The notes below the pieces were generated by a model. That model saw only the letters and a list, made by a program, of their open reading frames with translations, was not told the DNA's origin and did not search any database. Source: Serpens sp035497915 (lineage in GTDB: Bacteria > Pseudomonadota > Gammaproteobacteria > Pseudomonadales > Pseudomonadaceae). Taken from it: a stretch of 64,000 nt of DNA. Position numbers and translations under genes: made by a program. Positions within the stretch are counted from its first letter, which is position 1. Each line of letters starts with the position of its first letter. The stretch covers positions 101,451 to 165,450 of the forward strand of contig NZ_DATJCS010000025.1 of assembly GCF_035497915.1 (NCBI RefSeq), written 5' to 3'. Positions 11,028 through 19,261 of this stretch are shown here, piece by piece.

Positions 11028-12647
11028 CTACAGGGCCTTGGCCATGTCACGCAGCACGTATTTCTGGATCTTCCCGGTGCTGGTCTTGGGCAGCGTGGTG
11101 AAGACCACGGTTTTCGGTACCTTGAACGCCGCCAGGTGTTCGCGGCAGAAGGCGACGATGTCCTGCTGGCTGGCCTGGTGGCCGGCCTTGAGGGTGATGA
11201 AGGCACAGGGCGTCTCGCCCCACTTCTCGTCGGGGCGGGCCACCACGGCGGCTTCCAGCACGTCAGGATGGCGGTACAGCACGCCTTCGACCTCGATGGT
11301 GGAAATGTTCTCGCCGCCGGAAATGATGATGTCCTTCAGGCGGTCCTTGATCTCCACGTAACCGTCCGGGTGGCACACGGCCAGGTCGCCGGTGTGGAAC
11401 CAGCCGCCGTGGAAGGCTTCCTCGGTGGCGGTGGGGTTCTTCAGGTAACCCTTCATCACGGTGTTGCCGCGCATGAAGATCTCGCCGATGGTCTCGCCGT
11501 CGCGCGGCACCGGTTCGAGGGTCTTCGGGTCGCCGACCATCACGCCTTCCAGGGTCGGGTAGCGCACGCCCTGGCGGGCCTTGATGCGCGCGCGCTCGTC
11601 CAGGCTCAGTTCATCCCACTCGCCATGCCAGGCGCACACGGTGACCGGGCCATACACCTCGGTGAGGCCGTACACGTGGGTGACCTTGATGCCCATTTCC
11701 TCCACGGCGCCGATCACCTTGGCCGGCGGCGCGGCGCCGGCGACCATGGCGTGCACCGGGTGGTCGATGGCCGCCTTGGCTTCCGGCGGCATGTTGACCA
11801 GCGCGTTGAGCACGATGGGTGCGCCGCACATATGGGTGACCTGCTCGTCGCGGATCAGGTTGAGGATCTTCTGCGGATCGACGCGGCGCAGGAACACGTG
11901 CACGCCGGCCAGCGCGGTGACGGTCCAGGGGTAGCACCAGCCGTTGCAGTGGAACATCGGCAGGGTCCACAGGTAGACCGGCTGCATGCCCATCGACCAG
12001 GTCATCTGGTTGCCCAGCGCGTTCAGATAGGCGCCGCGGTGGTGGTAGACCACACCCTTGGGGTTGCCGGTGGTGCCGGAGGTGTAGTTGAGGCTGATCG
12101 CCTCCCACTCGTCGTCCGGCCACTGCCAGGCGAACTCCGGATCGCCCTCGGTGAGGAAGGCCTCGTAGTCCAGCGCGCTGACCGCCTCACCCTCGCCGTA
12201 TTCGGGGTCGTCCACGTCGATCACCAGGATCGGCCGGCCGAGCATGCCCACGGCGGCGTGGATCACTTCATGGAACTCGCGGTCGGTGATCAGCGCCTTG
12301 GCCTCGCCGTGCTGCAGCATGAAGGCGATGGCCTCGGCGTCCAGGCGCACGTTCAGGGTGTTGAGCACCGCGCCGATCATCGGCACGCCGAAATGCGCTT
12401 CGAGCATGGCCGGGATGTTCGGCAACATCACCGCCACCGTGTCGCCCTTCTTGATGCCGCGACCGGCCAGCGCCGAGGCCAGGCGGCGGCAGCGCGCGTA
12501 GGTCTCGGCCCAGTTGCGCCGAATGGAGCCGTGGACAACCGCCGGGTAATGCGGATAGATGGCGGCCGTGCGCTCGATGAAGCTCAGCGGCGAAAGGGCG
12601 ATGTGGTTGACGGGGGAGCGGGCCAGGCCCTGTTCGAAGATGGACAT
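11028..12647 (-). CDS. Acyl-CoA synthetase, DmdB-like (AMP-binding)
   Basis: A 539-residue ATP-dependent acid:CoA ligase of the adenylate-forming family. The phosphate-binding motif YTSGTTGNPKGV, the LTEVYGP adenine motif, the GWFHTGDLA motif and the C-terminal catalytic lysine context PKTSTGKIQKY are all present. The overall sequence is of the medium/short-chain group often annotated as 3-methylmercaptopropionyl-CoA ligase. It heads the minus-strand cluster and is transcribed away from a histidine kinase/response-regulator pair, which probably controls it. The exact acid substrate cannot be read from sequence. Confidence 0.9.
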   Translation of the reverse strand: MSIFEQGLARSPVNHIALSPLSFIERTAAIYPHYPAVVHGSIRRNWAETYARCRRLASALAGRGIKKGDTVAVMLPNIPAMLEAHFGVPMIGAVLNTLNVRLDAEAIAFMLQHGEAKALITDREFHEVIHAAVGMLGRPILVIDVDDPEYGEGEAVSALDYEAFLTEGDPEFAWQWPDDEWEAISLNYTSGTTGNPKGVVYHHRGAYLNALGNQMTWSMGMQPVYLWTLPMFHCNGWCYPWTVTALAGVHVFLRRVDPQKILNLIRDEQVTHMCGAPIVLNALVNMPPEAKAAIDHPVHAMVAGAAPPAKVIGAVEEMGIKVTHVYGLTEVYGPVTVCAWHGEWDELSLDERARIKARQGVRYPTLEGVMVGDPKTLEPVPRDGETIGEIFMRGNTVMKGYLKNPTATEEAFHGGWFHTGDLAVCHPDGYVEIKDRLKDIIISGGENISTIEVEGVLYRHPDVLEAAVVARPDEKWGETPCAFITLKAGHQASQQDIVAFCREHLAAFKVPKTVVFTTLPKTSTGKIQKYVLRDMAKAL

Positions 12648-12829
12648 GCACGTTACCTGCGGCTGATTGTTGGCTCTGGTTATGAGTTGCCGGGTCGGGG
12701 CCTCTGCGGTTTGTGACAGCGCGGGCCCGTACCTTTCTGCAAGCTGGCTTTACTTATAGAGAGCGCGTAGGTGGATTGGTATATAAACCAAGGTTTTATA
12801 GTGGTTTTACTAGATCGGATTTCGCATAG
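12648..12829. promoter_or_regulatory. Divergent promoter region with palindrome TATAAACC-AA-GGTTTTATA
   Basis: This 182-bp gap separates the CoA ligase (minus) from the kinase (plus). At 12782-12800 an almost perfect palindrome (8-bp arms, one extra T) sits in an AT-rich patch, with a further GGTTTTA at 12802-12808. It is a natural candidate site for the FixJ-type regulator encoded downstream. I could not place -35/-10 boxes with confidence. Confidence 0.5.
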
Positions 12830-15097
12830 ATGAAGGCGATGGAATTGCAGTCACAGTTGCTGTTGCGCCGGGTGGGCGAGCAGCGCCCGCTGGCGGAGTG
12901 CGCGGCGGCGCTGTGCGAGCTGCTGCGCGGCTGCCCGCCGGTGCTGGCGGTCTGGTACCTGGCCTGGCAGCCGGCCAGTGGCAGCTACCTTCCGGTGTGC
13001 GGGGGGCGCCTGCCGCCAGCGGCGGACGATCCGCTGACCCTCAACGACCAGCCGCTGCATGCGCTGCTGCAGCAGCAGGCGCGGCTGTCGCTGGCCGAGC
13101 TGCGCCAGGTGCCCTGCTGGCTGGCCGGCCGGCTGCGCCGCGCCGGCATCGGGCAGGGGCTGGCGCAACCCCTGGCGTTGCAACCAGGGCAGCCCGGTCT
13201 GCTGTTGCTGCAGCTGGAGGACGGCGCCGGCGAGCAGGCCCTGGAGCTGGCGCTGGCCCTGCTGCGCAGCCTGCTGGCCACGGCCGCCGGCCAGCCGTCG
13301 GGGACCCCCTGGCTGGACGCCGATCCGCAACCGGCGCTGCTGCTGGATGGCGACGCCGAGCCGCTGGGCCACAACAGCGCCTGGCAGCGGCTGCTCGCCG
13401 GCCAGCCCGCCGAGCGCTTGCTGCCGGTCAACCATGTGCAGCTGGTGCGCGCCTGCCTGGCCCAGCGCCGGGCCATCGAGGGCGTCGAGGCCAGCGCCGA
13501 CGAGCGCATCCTGCTGTGGAGCTATGTCCCGGATCCGGCGGCTAGCCGCGTGCTGGCGCGCTGTCGCGACGCCAGCGCCGAGGTGCGCGCCGGTCGCGAG
13601 GCGGCGCGCGCCCGGCGCCTGTACCGGCTGATCACCGAGAACACCACCGACCTGATCTCCCGCCACACCCTGGACGGCCGTTTCCTCGACGCCTCGCCGG
13701 CCAGCTGGACGCTGCTCGGTTACTGGCCGGAGGAATTGCGCGGCTCGCTGGCGCATGCGCTGTTCCACCCCCAGGACCTGACCCAGCTGGTGGCGCGCGC
13801 GCGCAGCGCCCTGGAGCAGGACGGCTACCACACCATGACCTACCGCGCGCGGCATCGCGACGGCCATTACCTGTGGTTCGAGACCGCCAGCCGGGCGATT
13901 CGCGAGACCTACACCGGTGAGGTGGTGGAGGTGGTCAGCGTGTCCCGCGACATCACCGCCCGCGTGCAGGCGGAGGAGAATCGCCGGCGCCTGGCCGAGG
14001 TGGTGGAGGTGAACACCGACCTGGTGATGTTCGTCGACGCCGAGGGGCGGCTGACCTACCTCAACCCGGCGGCGCGCCGCGCCCTGGATGTGGCGGGCGA
14101 CGCGCTGCCGGCACTGGAGACGCTGCTCGGCGCCGAGGACCTGCGGCGCCTGCGCGGTGAAGGCCGCGAATGCGCCGAGCAGCGCGGTGTGTGGAGCGGC
14201 GAAGTGCGTCTGCAACCCTGTGAGGCGGGTGCCTCGCTGCCGGTGTCGCTGGTGCTGCTGGCCCATCGGCCGACCAGTGGCGAGCGTTACTACTCGCTGG
14301 TGGCCCGCGACATGACCGAGCGCGAACTGCGCGAGGCCCAGCAGCGCCGCCACCAGGACGAGCTGGCGCACACCGCGCGGCTGGTCACCCTGGGTGAGCT
14401 GGCCTCGGGCATCGCCCACGAAATCAACCAGCCGCTGGCGGCGGTGGTCAACTACGCCGGTGCCAGCCAGCGCTACCTGCAAGCGCTGGGCAGCAACCCG
14501 CAGGCCGCCGAGCGCATCGCCCAGGGGCTGGCGCGCATCACCGAGCAGGCCAACCACGCCTCCGCAGTCATCCGCCGCCTGCGCGCCTTTCTGCGCAAGG
14601 GCCAGCGCCGCATGCAGGCCCTCGACGTGGCGCAGGTGGCGCGCGAGGCCGTGCGCCTGTGCGCCTGGGAGGCGGCGCAGGCGCAGGTGACGGTGGAGGA
14701 GCGAATGGACGACAATCTGCCGCCGGCCTATGCCGACCCGGTGCTGCTCGAACAGGTGCTGCTCAACCTGTTGCGCAACGCCATCGACGCCAACCGCGAG
14801 CGACACGCCGGGGCCGCCTCGTACATCGTGCTGAGCACCGCCCTGCAACACGGCGAGCTGTGTGTGCGGGTCGAGGACCAGGGCCCCGGCGCGGACGCCG
14901 AGCGCCTGACACAGATGTTCACGCCGTTCTTCACCAGCAAGCCGGACGGCCTCGGGCTGGGCCTGTCGATGAGCCGCAGCATCGTCGAAGGCTTCGGCGG
15001 CGCGCTGGAGGCACGGCCCGGCAAGCAGGGTGGCCTGTGTCTGGAGTGCCGTCTGCCGCTGCGCGAAAACAACAACGAAACAGGGAACCGGCCATGA
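12830..15097 (+). CDS. Soluble PAS-domain sensor histidine kinase
   Basis: This 755-residue kinase has no convincing membrane segment, implying a cytoplasmic signal. The N-terminal 240 residues look like a divergent GAF/PAS-type input. A PAS/PAC unit (ENTTDLISRHTLDGRFLDAS to SRDITARVQ, about 270-385) and a second PAS (about 390-500) follow. The H box GIAHEINQPLAAV has the phospho-acceptor at H530. The N box (LLRNAIDA), VEDQGPG and FTPFFTSKPDGLGLGL complete the ATPase, the FixL/DctB-like HisKA class. The stop overlaps the regulator start by ATGA, so the two are translationally coupled. It is divergent from the acyl-CoA operon it likely senses for. Confidence 0.88.
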   Translation: MKAMELQSQLLLRRVGEQRPLAECAAALCELLRGCPPVLAVWYLAWQPASGSYLPVCGGRLPPAADDPLTLNDQPLHALLQQQARLSLAELRQVPCWLAGRLRRAGIGQGLAQPLALQPGQPGLLLLQLEDGAGEQALELALALLRSLLATAAGQPSGTPWLDADPQPALLLDGDAEPLGHNSAWQRLLAGQPAERLLPVNHVQLVRACLAQRRAIEGVEASADERILLWSYVPDPAASRVLARCRDASAEVRAGREAARARRLYRLITENTTDLISRHTLDGRFLDASPASWTLLGYWPEELRGSLAHALFHPQDLTQLVARARSALEQDGYHTMTYRARHRDGHYLWFETASRAIRETYTGEVVEVVSVSRDITARVQAEENRRRLAEVVEVNTDLVMFVDAEGRLTYLNPAARRALDVAGDALPALETLLGAEDLRRLRGEGRECAEQRGVWSGEVRLQPCEAGASLPVSLVLLAHRPTSGERYYSLVARDMTERELREAQQRRHQDELAHTARLVTLGELASGIAHEINQPLAAVVNYAGASQRYLQALGSNPQAAERIAQGLARITEQANHASAVIRRLRAFLRKGQRRMQALDVAQVAREAVRLCAWEAAQAQVTVEERMDDNLPPAYADPVLLEQVLLNLLRNAIDANRERHAGAASYIVLSTALQHGELCVRVEDQGPGADAERLTQMFTPFFTSKPDGLGLGLSMSRSIVEGFGGALEARPGKQGGLCLECRLPLRENNNETGNRP

Positions 15098-15729
15098 AGC
15101 CACAGGAACAACGGGTGTATGTGGTGGACGATGACCAGGGGATGCTGGATTCGACCGTCTGGCTGCTGGAATCGGTGGGCATCCAGGCGCTGCCGTTCAC
15201 CAGCGGGCAGGCCTTCCTCGACGCCTGCACGCCGTCGCCCCACGCCTGCGTGCTGCTCGACGTGCGCATGCCGGGCATGGGCGGGCTGCATGTGCAGGAA
15301 GCCATGCGCCAGCGCGGCCTGGATCTGCCGGTGATCTTCGTCAGCGGTCACGCCGACGTGCCCATCGTGGTACGCGCCTTCCGCGCCGGCGCGGTGGATT
15401 TCATCGAGAAGCCCTACAACGAACAGCTGCTGCTCGACAGCGTGCAGCAGGCCCTCAGCCGCACCACGCCGGGCAACGGACTCGACGCGGTGCGCGAACG
15501 CCTGGCCAGCCTGACCCCGCGCGAGCGCGACGTGCTGCTGCCGCTGGTGCAGGGTTACACCAATCGCGAGATCGCCGAGCAGCTGGGGGTGAGCATCAAG
15601 ACCGTCGACCTGTACCGCTCGCGGGTCATGAAACGCATGCAGGCCGAACATTTGCCGGCACTGGTCGGCATGGCCATCGCCGCCGGGCTGGTGGATGCGC
15701 TGGATGTGCGCGGGGGTAATCGTGGCTGA
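15094..15729 (+). CDS. FixJ/NarL-type response regulator
   Basis: A 211-residue two-domain regulator. The receiver has acidic residues VVDDDQ, phospho-acceptor D56 in LLDVRMPGM, a conserved S/T in FVSGHAD and lysine in FIEKPY. The C-terminal LuxR-type helix-turn-helix is LTPRERDVLLPLVQGYTNRE through VSIKTVDLYRSRVMKRM, typical of FixJ. The start is the ATG of the ATGA overlap with the kinase. It is the expected partner of that kinase and probably controls the divergent ligase-permease-dehydrogenase genes. A terminator follows. Confidence 0.9.
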   Translation: MKPQEQRVYVVDDDQGMLDSTVWLLESVGIQALPFTSGQAFLDACTPSPHACVLLDVRMPGMGGLHVQEAMRQRGLDLPVIFVSGHADVPIVVRAFRAGAVDFIEKPYNEQLLLDSVQQALSRTTPGNGLDAVRERLASLTPRERDVLLPLVQGYTNREIAEQLGVSIKTVDLYRSRVMKRMQAEHLPALVGMAIAAGLVDALDVRGGNRG

Positions 15730-15781
15730 AGCCGCTTTTACAAGAGCGGGCCGGATCTGCCCGGTTCTTCGAGGATTCTGG

Positions 15782-15820
15782 CGCAGGACGGTCAGAACAA
15801 TACTGACCGCCCTGCGTTTT
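15782..15820. terminator. Intrinsic terminator between convergent genes
   Basis: CGCAGGaCGGTCAG and CTGACCGcCCTGCG form a 14-bp stem with one mismatch and a 7-nt loop, followed by TTTT on the plus strand. It lies between the response regulator and the convergent barrel gene, so it probably serves the plus-strand operon and perhaps both. Confidence 0.75.
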
Positions 15821-15832
15821 GCTCAGGCCCGA

Positions 15833-16393
15833 TTAAAATCGGTAGGCGAGAGAAAGGGCGCCGGAGCCAGCTGACACGGTGCCCGAGTAGGGGTAACCCA
15901 ACTCTTCAAGCATGTCCGCATAGGGTTGGGCCTGGCGGGCATGGAGCGAGAAATCCAAGGCCACACGTTCCCAGTTGTATCCCAGGCCGAAGCCGATCAT
16001 CGTGCCGCTCAGGGAGCGTGAATAGCCAGGCTCTTCCAGTTCTTCCGAAAAGAGACCGAGTGACAGGTAGTATTTAAAACCTTCCCGAGCGAGATTCGAG
16101 CCCAGCAGAAGCTGCAGGTCGAATCCAGACAGCTCGGTGCTGGAGGCGTCTTCCCACTCCTGGGAATACAGGTGTCCGCGCAGGGCCAGGTTATTGTTGA
16201 GACTCAGAGTCGCATTGATGGCAGCGCCGCCAAAACGAAACTCGTCACTTCCCTTGTAAGTGTCAACGGAGAAAACGGTAGCGTAACTGCTGAGACCCAG
16301 TGCAAAAGAGCTTTCGGAAGGCTCCTGGGCCTCGGTCATGGTCGCACTGCTCAGAACCATCAAGCCGAGCATAACTGCCTTGCTTCTATGCAT
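15833..16393 (-). CDS. Small outer-membrane beta-barrel protein, paralogue A
   Basis: This 186-residue protein has a signal peptide (MHRSKAVMLGLMVLSSATMTEAQ). The mature chain has alternating hydrophobic/aromatic strands ending in LAYRF, the C-terminal aromatic typical of outer-membrane barrels. It contains LLLGSNLAREGFKYYLSLG and GFGLGYNWERVALDFSL, shared almost word for word with the proteins at 18166-18738 and 17507-18082. Its signal peptide is nearly identical to that of the 18166 copy. I recognise no named family; a small (about eight-strand) barrel is the best reading. The base composition is somewhat AT-richer than neighbours. Confidence 0.8.
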   Translation of the reverse strand: MHRSKAVMLGLMVLSSATMTEAQEPSESSFALGLSSYATVFSVDTYKGSDEFRFGGAAINATLSLNNNLALRGHLYSQEWEDASSTELSGFDLQLLLGSNLAREGFKYYLSLGLFSEELEEPGYSRSLSGTMIGFGLGYNWERVALDFSLHARQAQPYADMLEELGYPYSGTVSAGSGALSLAYRF

Positions 16394-16743
16394 CGCTGCT
16401 GTCCTTAGACGATATGAGGGTCGAGCAATTTACTGCATCAGAATTTTTTTTCAACTCGGCGGGATGCTTTTTTGGAAAGCCGCTTGGGTTGATGCGTGTT
16501 ATTGAAGCAATAATTAATTGCTTATTCTTTGGTGGCCAGAGTATCCGGATGCACAGATTGACTGCGAAAAAAGCCAGCACATAGTTCTCTATCGCGCAAG
16601 ATGCGTCATAACGGCGCACCCAGTGTTCGGCGACGTAGTTTGGTAAATCAGCTTTCTTATCTAACTGCTCCCCCGATAACTGTCTCCGGGCCTTCGCCCC
16701 CATTGATCCCGTCTTGTCCACCAGCGCGCAGCGCGGCCGGCTT
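16394..16743. other. AT-richer gap with duplicated upstream segment
   Basis: This 350-bp gap holds no convincing gene. Part of it matches the region upstream of barrel paralogue C, including a common T-rich/CAACTCG segment near 16440. It also has a small palindrome AAGCAAT-AATTA-ATTGCTT at 16505-16523. The 129-codon minus reading frame here spans the remnant described next and has no family match I recognise. Confidence 0.6.
16601..16624 (-). pseudogene. Relic of the 3' end of the small acidic-protein gene
   Basis: On the minus strand this 24-bp block (22 of 24 bases) and its flanks translate to HWVRRYDAS. That closely matches EYWVRCYDAY at the C-terminus of the intact gene at 18908-19192. 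It lies 208 bp before the start of barrel A, while the intact counterpart lies 196 bp before barrel C. This supports a segmental duplication of barrel gene plus upstream flank. Confidence 0.65.
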
Positions 16744-17361
16744 TCAGCCGGCCTCGGCCCAGCCCCGGTACACATAGGTCATCGGTCGCGGGCCCTTCAG
16801 GTAGCCGCTGTCCAGCTCGCGGATGGCGAAGCCGGCGCCCTTGAGCAGGCGCGGGATGTCGCGATCCAGGTGGCAGCCGCCGGCCAGCGGTTTCCAGCAG
16901 GGTGTCAGGCGCCCCTGCCAGCGCGCCACGCCGGCATCCGGCGCCAGACCATGCTCGGCGAACAGCAGCCGCCCGCCGGGCTTGAGCACCCGGCGCATCT
17001 CTTCCAGCGCCGCCGCCACGTCGGGAATGCTGCACAGGGTGAAGGTGCAGACGATGCTGTCGAAGCGATCGTCCTGCGCCTGGATCTGCCCCAGCTCCAG
17101 GGCCAGCATTTCCACCGGAATGGCGATCCCGGCCGCCCGCCGTTGCGCCATCGCCTGCATCTGCGCGGCCGGATCGACGCCGACCACGCGGCTGACCCGC
17201 GCCGGATCGTAGAAGCCCAGGTTCAGCCCGGTGCCGATGCCGATCTCCAGCACCTCGCCCTGCGCCTGCGGCACCAGCTGGCTGCGCAGTTTCATTACTT
17301 CGCCCATGCCGCAGGCGTAGTCGATCAGATGCGGCAGCACGTAGCGTTCATAGAGGTTCAT
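16744..17361 (-). CDS. Class I SAM-dependent methyltransferase (UbiE/METTL7-like)
   Basis: A 205-residue soluble protein with motif I VLEIGIGTGLNLGFY for SAM binding, the acidic post-I GVDPAA, motif II-like FDSIVCTFTLCSIPD and LKPGGRLLFAEHG. These are typical of methyltransferase family 11 and the METTL7-like branch that starts with a short NLYERYVLPHLIDYACG helix. The acceptor substrate is unknown; phospholipids, thiols and quinone precursors are all methylated within this fold. It lies between barrel paralogues A and B without obvious operon partners. Confidence 0.85.
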   Translation of the reverse strand: MNLYERYVLPHLIDYACGMGEVMKLRSQLVPQAQGEVLEIGIGTGLNLGFYDPARVSRVVGVDPAAQMQAMAQRRAAGIAIPVEMLALELGQIQAQDDRFDSIVCTFTLCSIPDVAAALEEMRRVLKPGGRLLFAEHGLAPDAGVARWQGRLTPCWKPLAGGCHLDRDIPRLLKGAGFAIRELDSGYLKGPRPMTYVYRGWAEAG

Positions 17362-17506
17362 GGTGGGTCCCTGGGGGCGGTTGGCGGTGGGCTGAGCATG
17401 GACCCGGTGACTATCGCGTCACAAGTTGCTCGTGCGCATTGGCCAGTGATGGCGTTTGGCTTTTAAATGGCGGCCTCTGGATCCATCCGCTCATCAAGGA
17501 GTCGTC

Positions 17507-18082
17507 ATGCGTAACGCAGCAATCTTCGGCCTGGCCGGTTCCCTCATGCTGGCCAGCGGTCTGGCCCAAGGCGCGGCGGATGAGCGAATGTTCAGTGTCG
17601 GCGGAGCGCTGTACTGGATCGATGTGGACGCCACGAACGTCGTCACTATGGATTTCAGCGGTGGCGCCATCGTCGGCACCGCCGCCTTCAACGACAATGT
17701 GGCACTGCGCGGCAGCATCTACGGCGCGGCCTGGGATGTGAACGACGAGCTGGAAGTGACCGGCTACGACGCGCAGCTGCTGCTGGGCAGCAACCTGAAC
17801 CGTGAAGGCTTCAAGTACTACGTGGCGTTGGGCGTCTTCGATGAGCGCATCGGTCTGGAGGGTGACGATGTCGATGACAAGGAACGTTTCAGCGGCGCGC
17901 AGCTGGGGGCGGGCTTTGGCTACAACTGGCCGCAGGTGGCGCTCGACTACACCCTCAATATCCGTTCCGCCAGCGACTATGCCGACTTCATCGAAGACAG
18001 CGGGATGATGCAGGTGGCAGGGGCCCGGCGCTCGGAGGTAACCGCCACCTCGACCGCCCTGACGCTGTCGCTGCGCTTCTGA
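17507..18082 (+). CDS. Small outer-membrane beta-barrel protein, paralogue B
   Basis: This 191-residue protein has a signal peptide MRNAAIFGLAGSLMLASGLAQ and a barrel-like mature chain ending LTLSLRF. LLLGSNLNREGFKYYVALG and GFGYNWPQVALDYTLNIR align with the central motifs of paralogues A and C, but the rest has diverged and the signal peptide is unrelated. The start after AAGGAG at about 17497 is better placed than an upstream in-frame ATG at 17456. It is encoded opposite to its two paralogues. Function is unknown. Confidence 0.8.
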   Translation: MRNAAIFGLAGSLMLASGLAQGAADERMFSVGGALYWIDVDATNVVTMDFSGGAIVGTAAFNDNVALRGSIYGAAWDVNDELEVTGYDAQLLLGSNLNREGFKYYVALGVFDERIGLEGDDVDDKERFSGAQLGAGFGYNWPQVALDYTLNIRSASDYADFIEDSGMMQVAGARRSEVTATSTALTLSLRF

Positions 18083-18165
18083 ACCTCGCGCGGGCACCAC
18101 TCCGACTCAAGTCGGCCAGAAAAAAGCGCTGGCCGCCTTGAGTGGGATTCGGACCCGCTTGCAAC

Positions 18166-18738
18166 TTACAGCCGGTAGGCGAGCGACAGGGCCATGGAAC
18201 TAGCCGATACGGTGCCACCGCCCGGCATGTGCATTTCTTCAAACATGTCCACATAAGGCTGCGCATTGCGGATATTGAGCGAGAAGTCCACGGCGGCACG
18301 CTCCCAGTTGTATCCGAGTCCGAAGCCCACCATGGCGCCGCTCAGGGAGTATGCGTCAGTACTTTGGTAGGCGCTGAGTTCTTCCGAAAAGAAGCCCACT
18401 GCCAGGTAGTACTTGAATCCCTCGCGGATAAGGTTTTCGCCCAGCAGGAACTGTATATCGAACCCGGCCAGCTCGACGTTGGTGTCATCGTCCCAAGTCT
18501 GCGAGTAAACATGCCCGCGCACGGCAAGATTATTATCGACGGCCAGCGTGACATTGAGGGCCGCGCCGCTGAAACTCCAGTCGTAATTACCGTAGCGGGA
18601 ATCCGTAACCGCCAGGGTAGTGGCGTAACTGCTGATGCCCAGCGAAACAACGCTTTCGGCTGGCGTCTCTTGAGCCTCGGCCATTGTTGCGCCGCTCAAT
18701 ACCATCAGGCCGAGCATAACCGCTTTACTTCTATGCAT
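18166..18738 (-). CDS. Small outer-membrane beta-barrel protein, paralogue C
   Basis: This 190-residue protein has signal peptide MHRSKAVMLGLMVLSGATMAEAQ, nearly identical to paralogue A, and an overall clearly homologous chain (FLLGENLIREGFKYYLAVGF, GLGYNWERAAVDFSLNIRN). It ends LAYRL instead of LAYRF, a weaker barrel-assembly terminus. An 11-bp perfect hairpin overlaps the start of its Shine-Dalgarno region, a feature absent from copy A. Function is unknown; the copies could be phase- or condition-specific versions of one surface protein. Confidence 0.8.
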   Translation of the reverse strand: MHRSKAVMLGLMVLSGATMAEAQETPAESVVSLGISSYATTLAVTDSRYGNYDWSFSGAALNVTLAVDNNLAVRGHVYSQTWDDDTNVELAGFDIQFLLGENLIREGFKYYLAVGFFSEELSAYQSTDAYSLSGAMVGFGLGYNWERAAVDFSLNIRNAQPYVDMFEEMHMPGGGTVSASSMALSLAYRL

Positions 18739-18749
18739 CGTTGCTGTCC

Positions 18750-18775
18750 TTGGACGAATTTATTAATTCGTCCAA
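18750..18775 (-). promoter_or_regulatory. Perfect hairpin upstream of barrel C
   Basis: TTGGACGAATT/AATTCGTCCAA, 11-bp perfect arms with a 4-nt loop, end 12 bp before the start codon. On the minus strand the last two bases of the stem belong to the AAGGA ribosome site. It could be an operator, an RNA element tuning translation, or both. Confidence 0.65.
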
Positions 18776-18907
18776 GCTACGGCGTTCAATGCTTTTTACA
18801 ACTCGACGAAAGCGATTCTAACGTAGAGTCAGGCGCTGTGGATTTTGCTGAAGTGTTTGAACTTCTTTGTTCTTGCGGGGATTTAAAGCTATTGCGCCAA
18901 GTTGCGA

Positions 18908-19192
18908 CTACTCATCATCCCCTTCGGCGGAATATGCGTCATAACAGCGCACCCAATACTCCTTGCCGTCCTGGGTTACCACCCACAAGTCCTGTTCTTC
19001 GTCATAGCGGGCGGCGGCGAGTTCGGCGTGGTTGAAGGCCCAGCACAACTGCTGCTTGCCTTCCTGGGCGCGGACCTCCAGTTCGATGTCATCGTCGGCC
19101 TCGATTTCGTAGAGGTCGAATTCGAAGGCGTGCATGCCCTCGACTTCCAGCATGTCGGCCTGTTCCAGGGCGTCGATCAGGGTACGGCTCAT
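18908..19192 (-). CDS. Small acidic hypothetical protein
   Basis: A 94-residue, strongly acidic soluble protein starting MSRTLIDALEQADMLEVEG after a GAGAG site. Its central part alternates charged and hydrophobic residues, followed by WVVTQDGKEYWVRCYDAY and a DDE tail. I recall similar uncharacterised small proteins in Pseudomonas but cannot name a function. It lies upstream of, and co-oriented with, barrel C. A decayed copy of its 3' end occurs at 16601-16624. Confidence 0.75.
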   Translation of the reverse strand: MSRTLIDALEQADMLEVEGMHAFEFDLYEIEADDDIELEVRAQEGKQQLCWAFNHAELAAARYDEEQDLWVVTQDGKEYWVRCYDAYSAEGDDE

Positions 19193-19261
19193 GGGTGCTC
19201 TCGCGGCGATAAGGATGGGCGCCATGATGCGCCCGGCGCAGCGGCCGGGCAATTCCATGGG

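Noticed and set aside
9459..12716. 1085-codon plus-strand frame opposite the permease and ligase
   Set aside because: High GC leaves stop-free frames; composition is His/Ala/Gly rich with no domain, and the minus strand carries clear enzyme motifs.
16386..16775. 129-residue minus-strand open frame
   Set aside because: It crosses into the methyltransferase 3' end, has no ribosome site, and contains only the relic of another gene.
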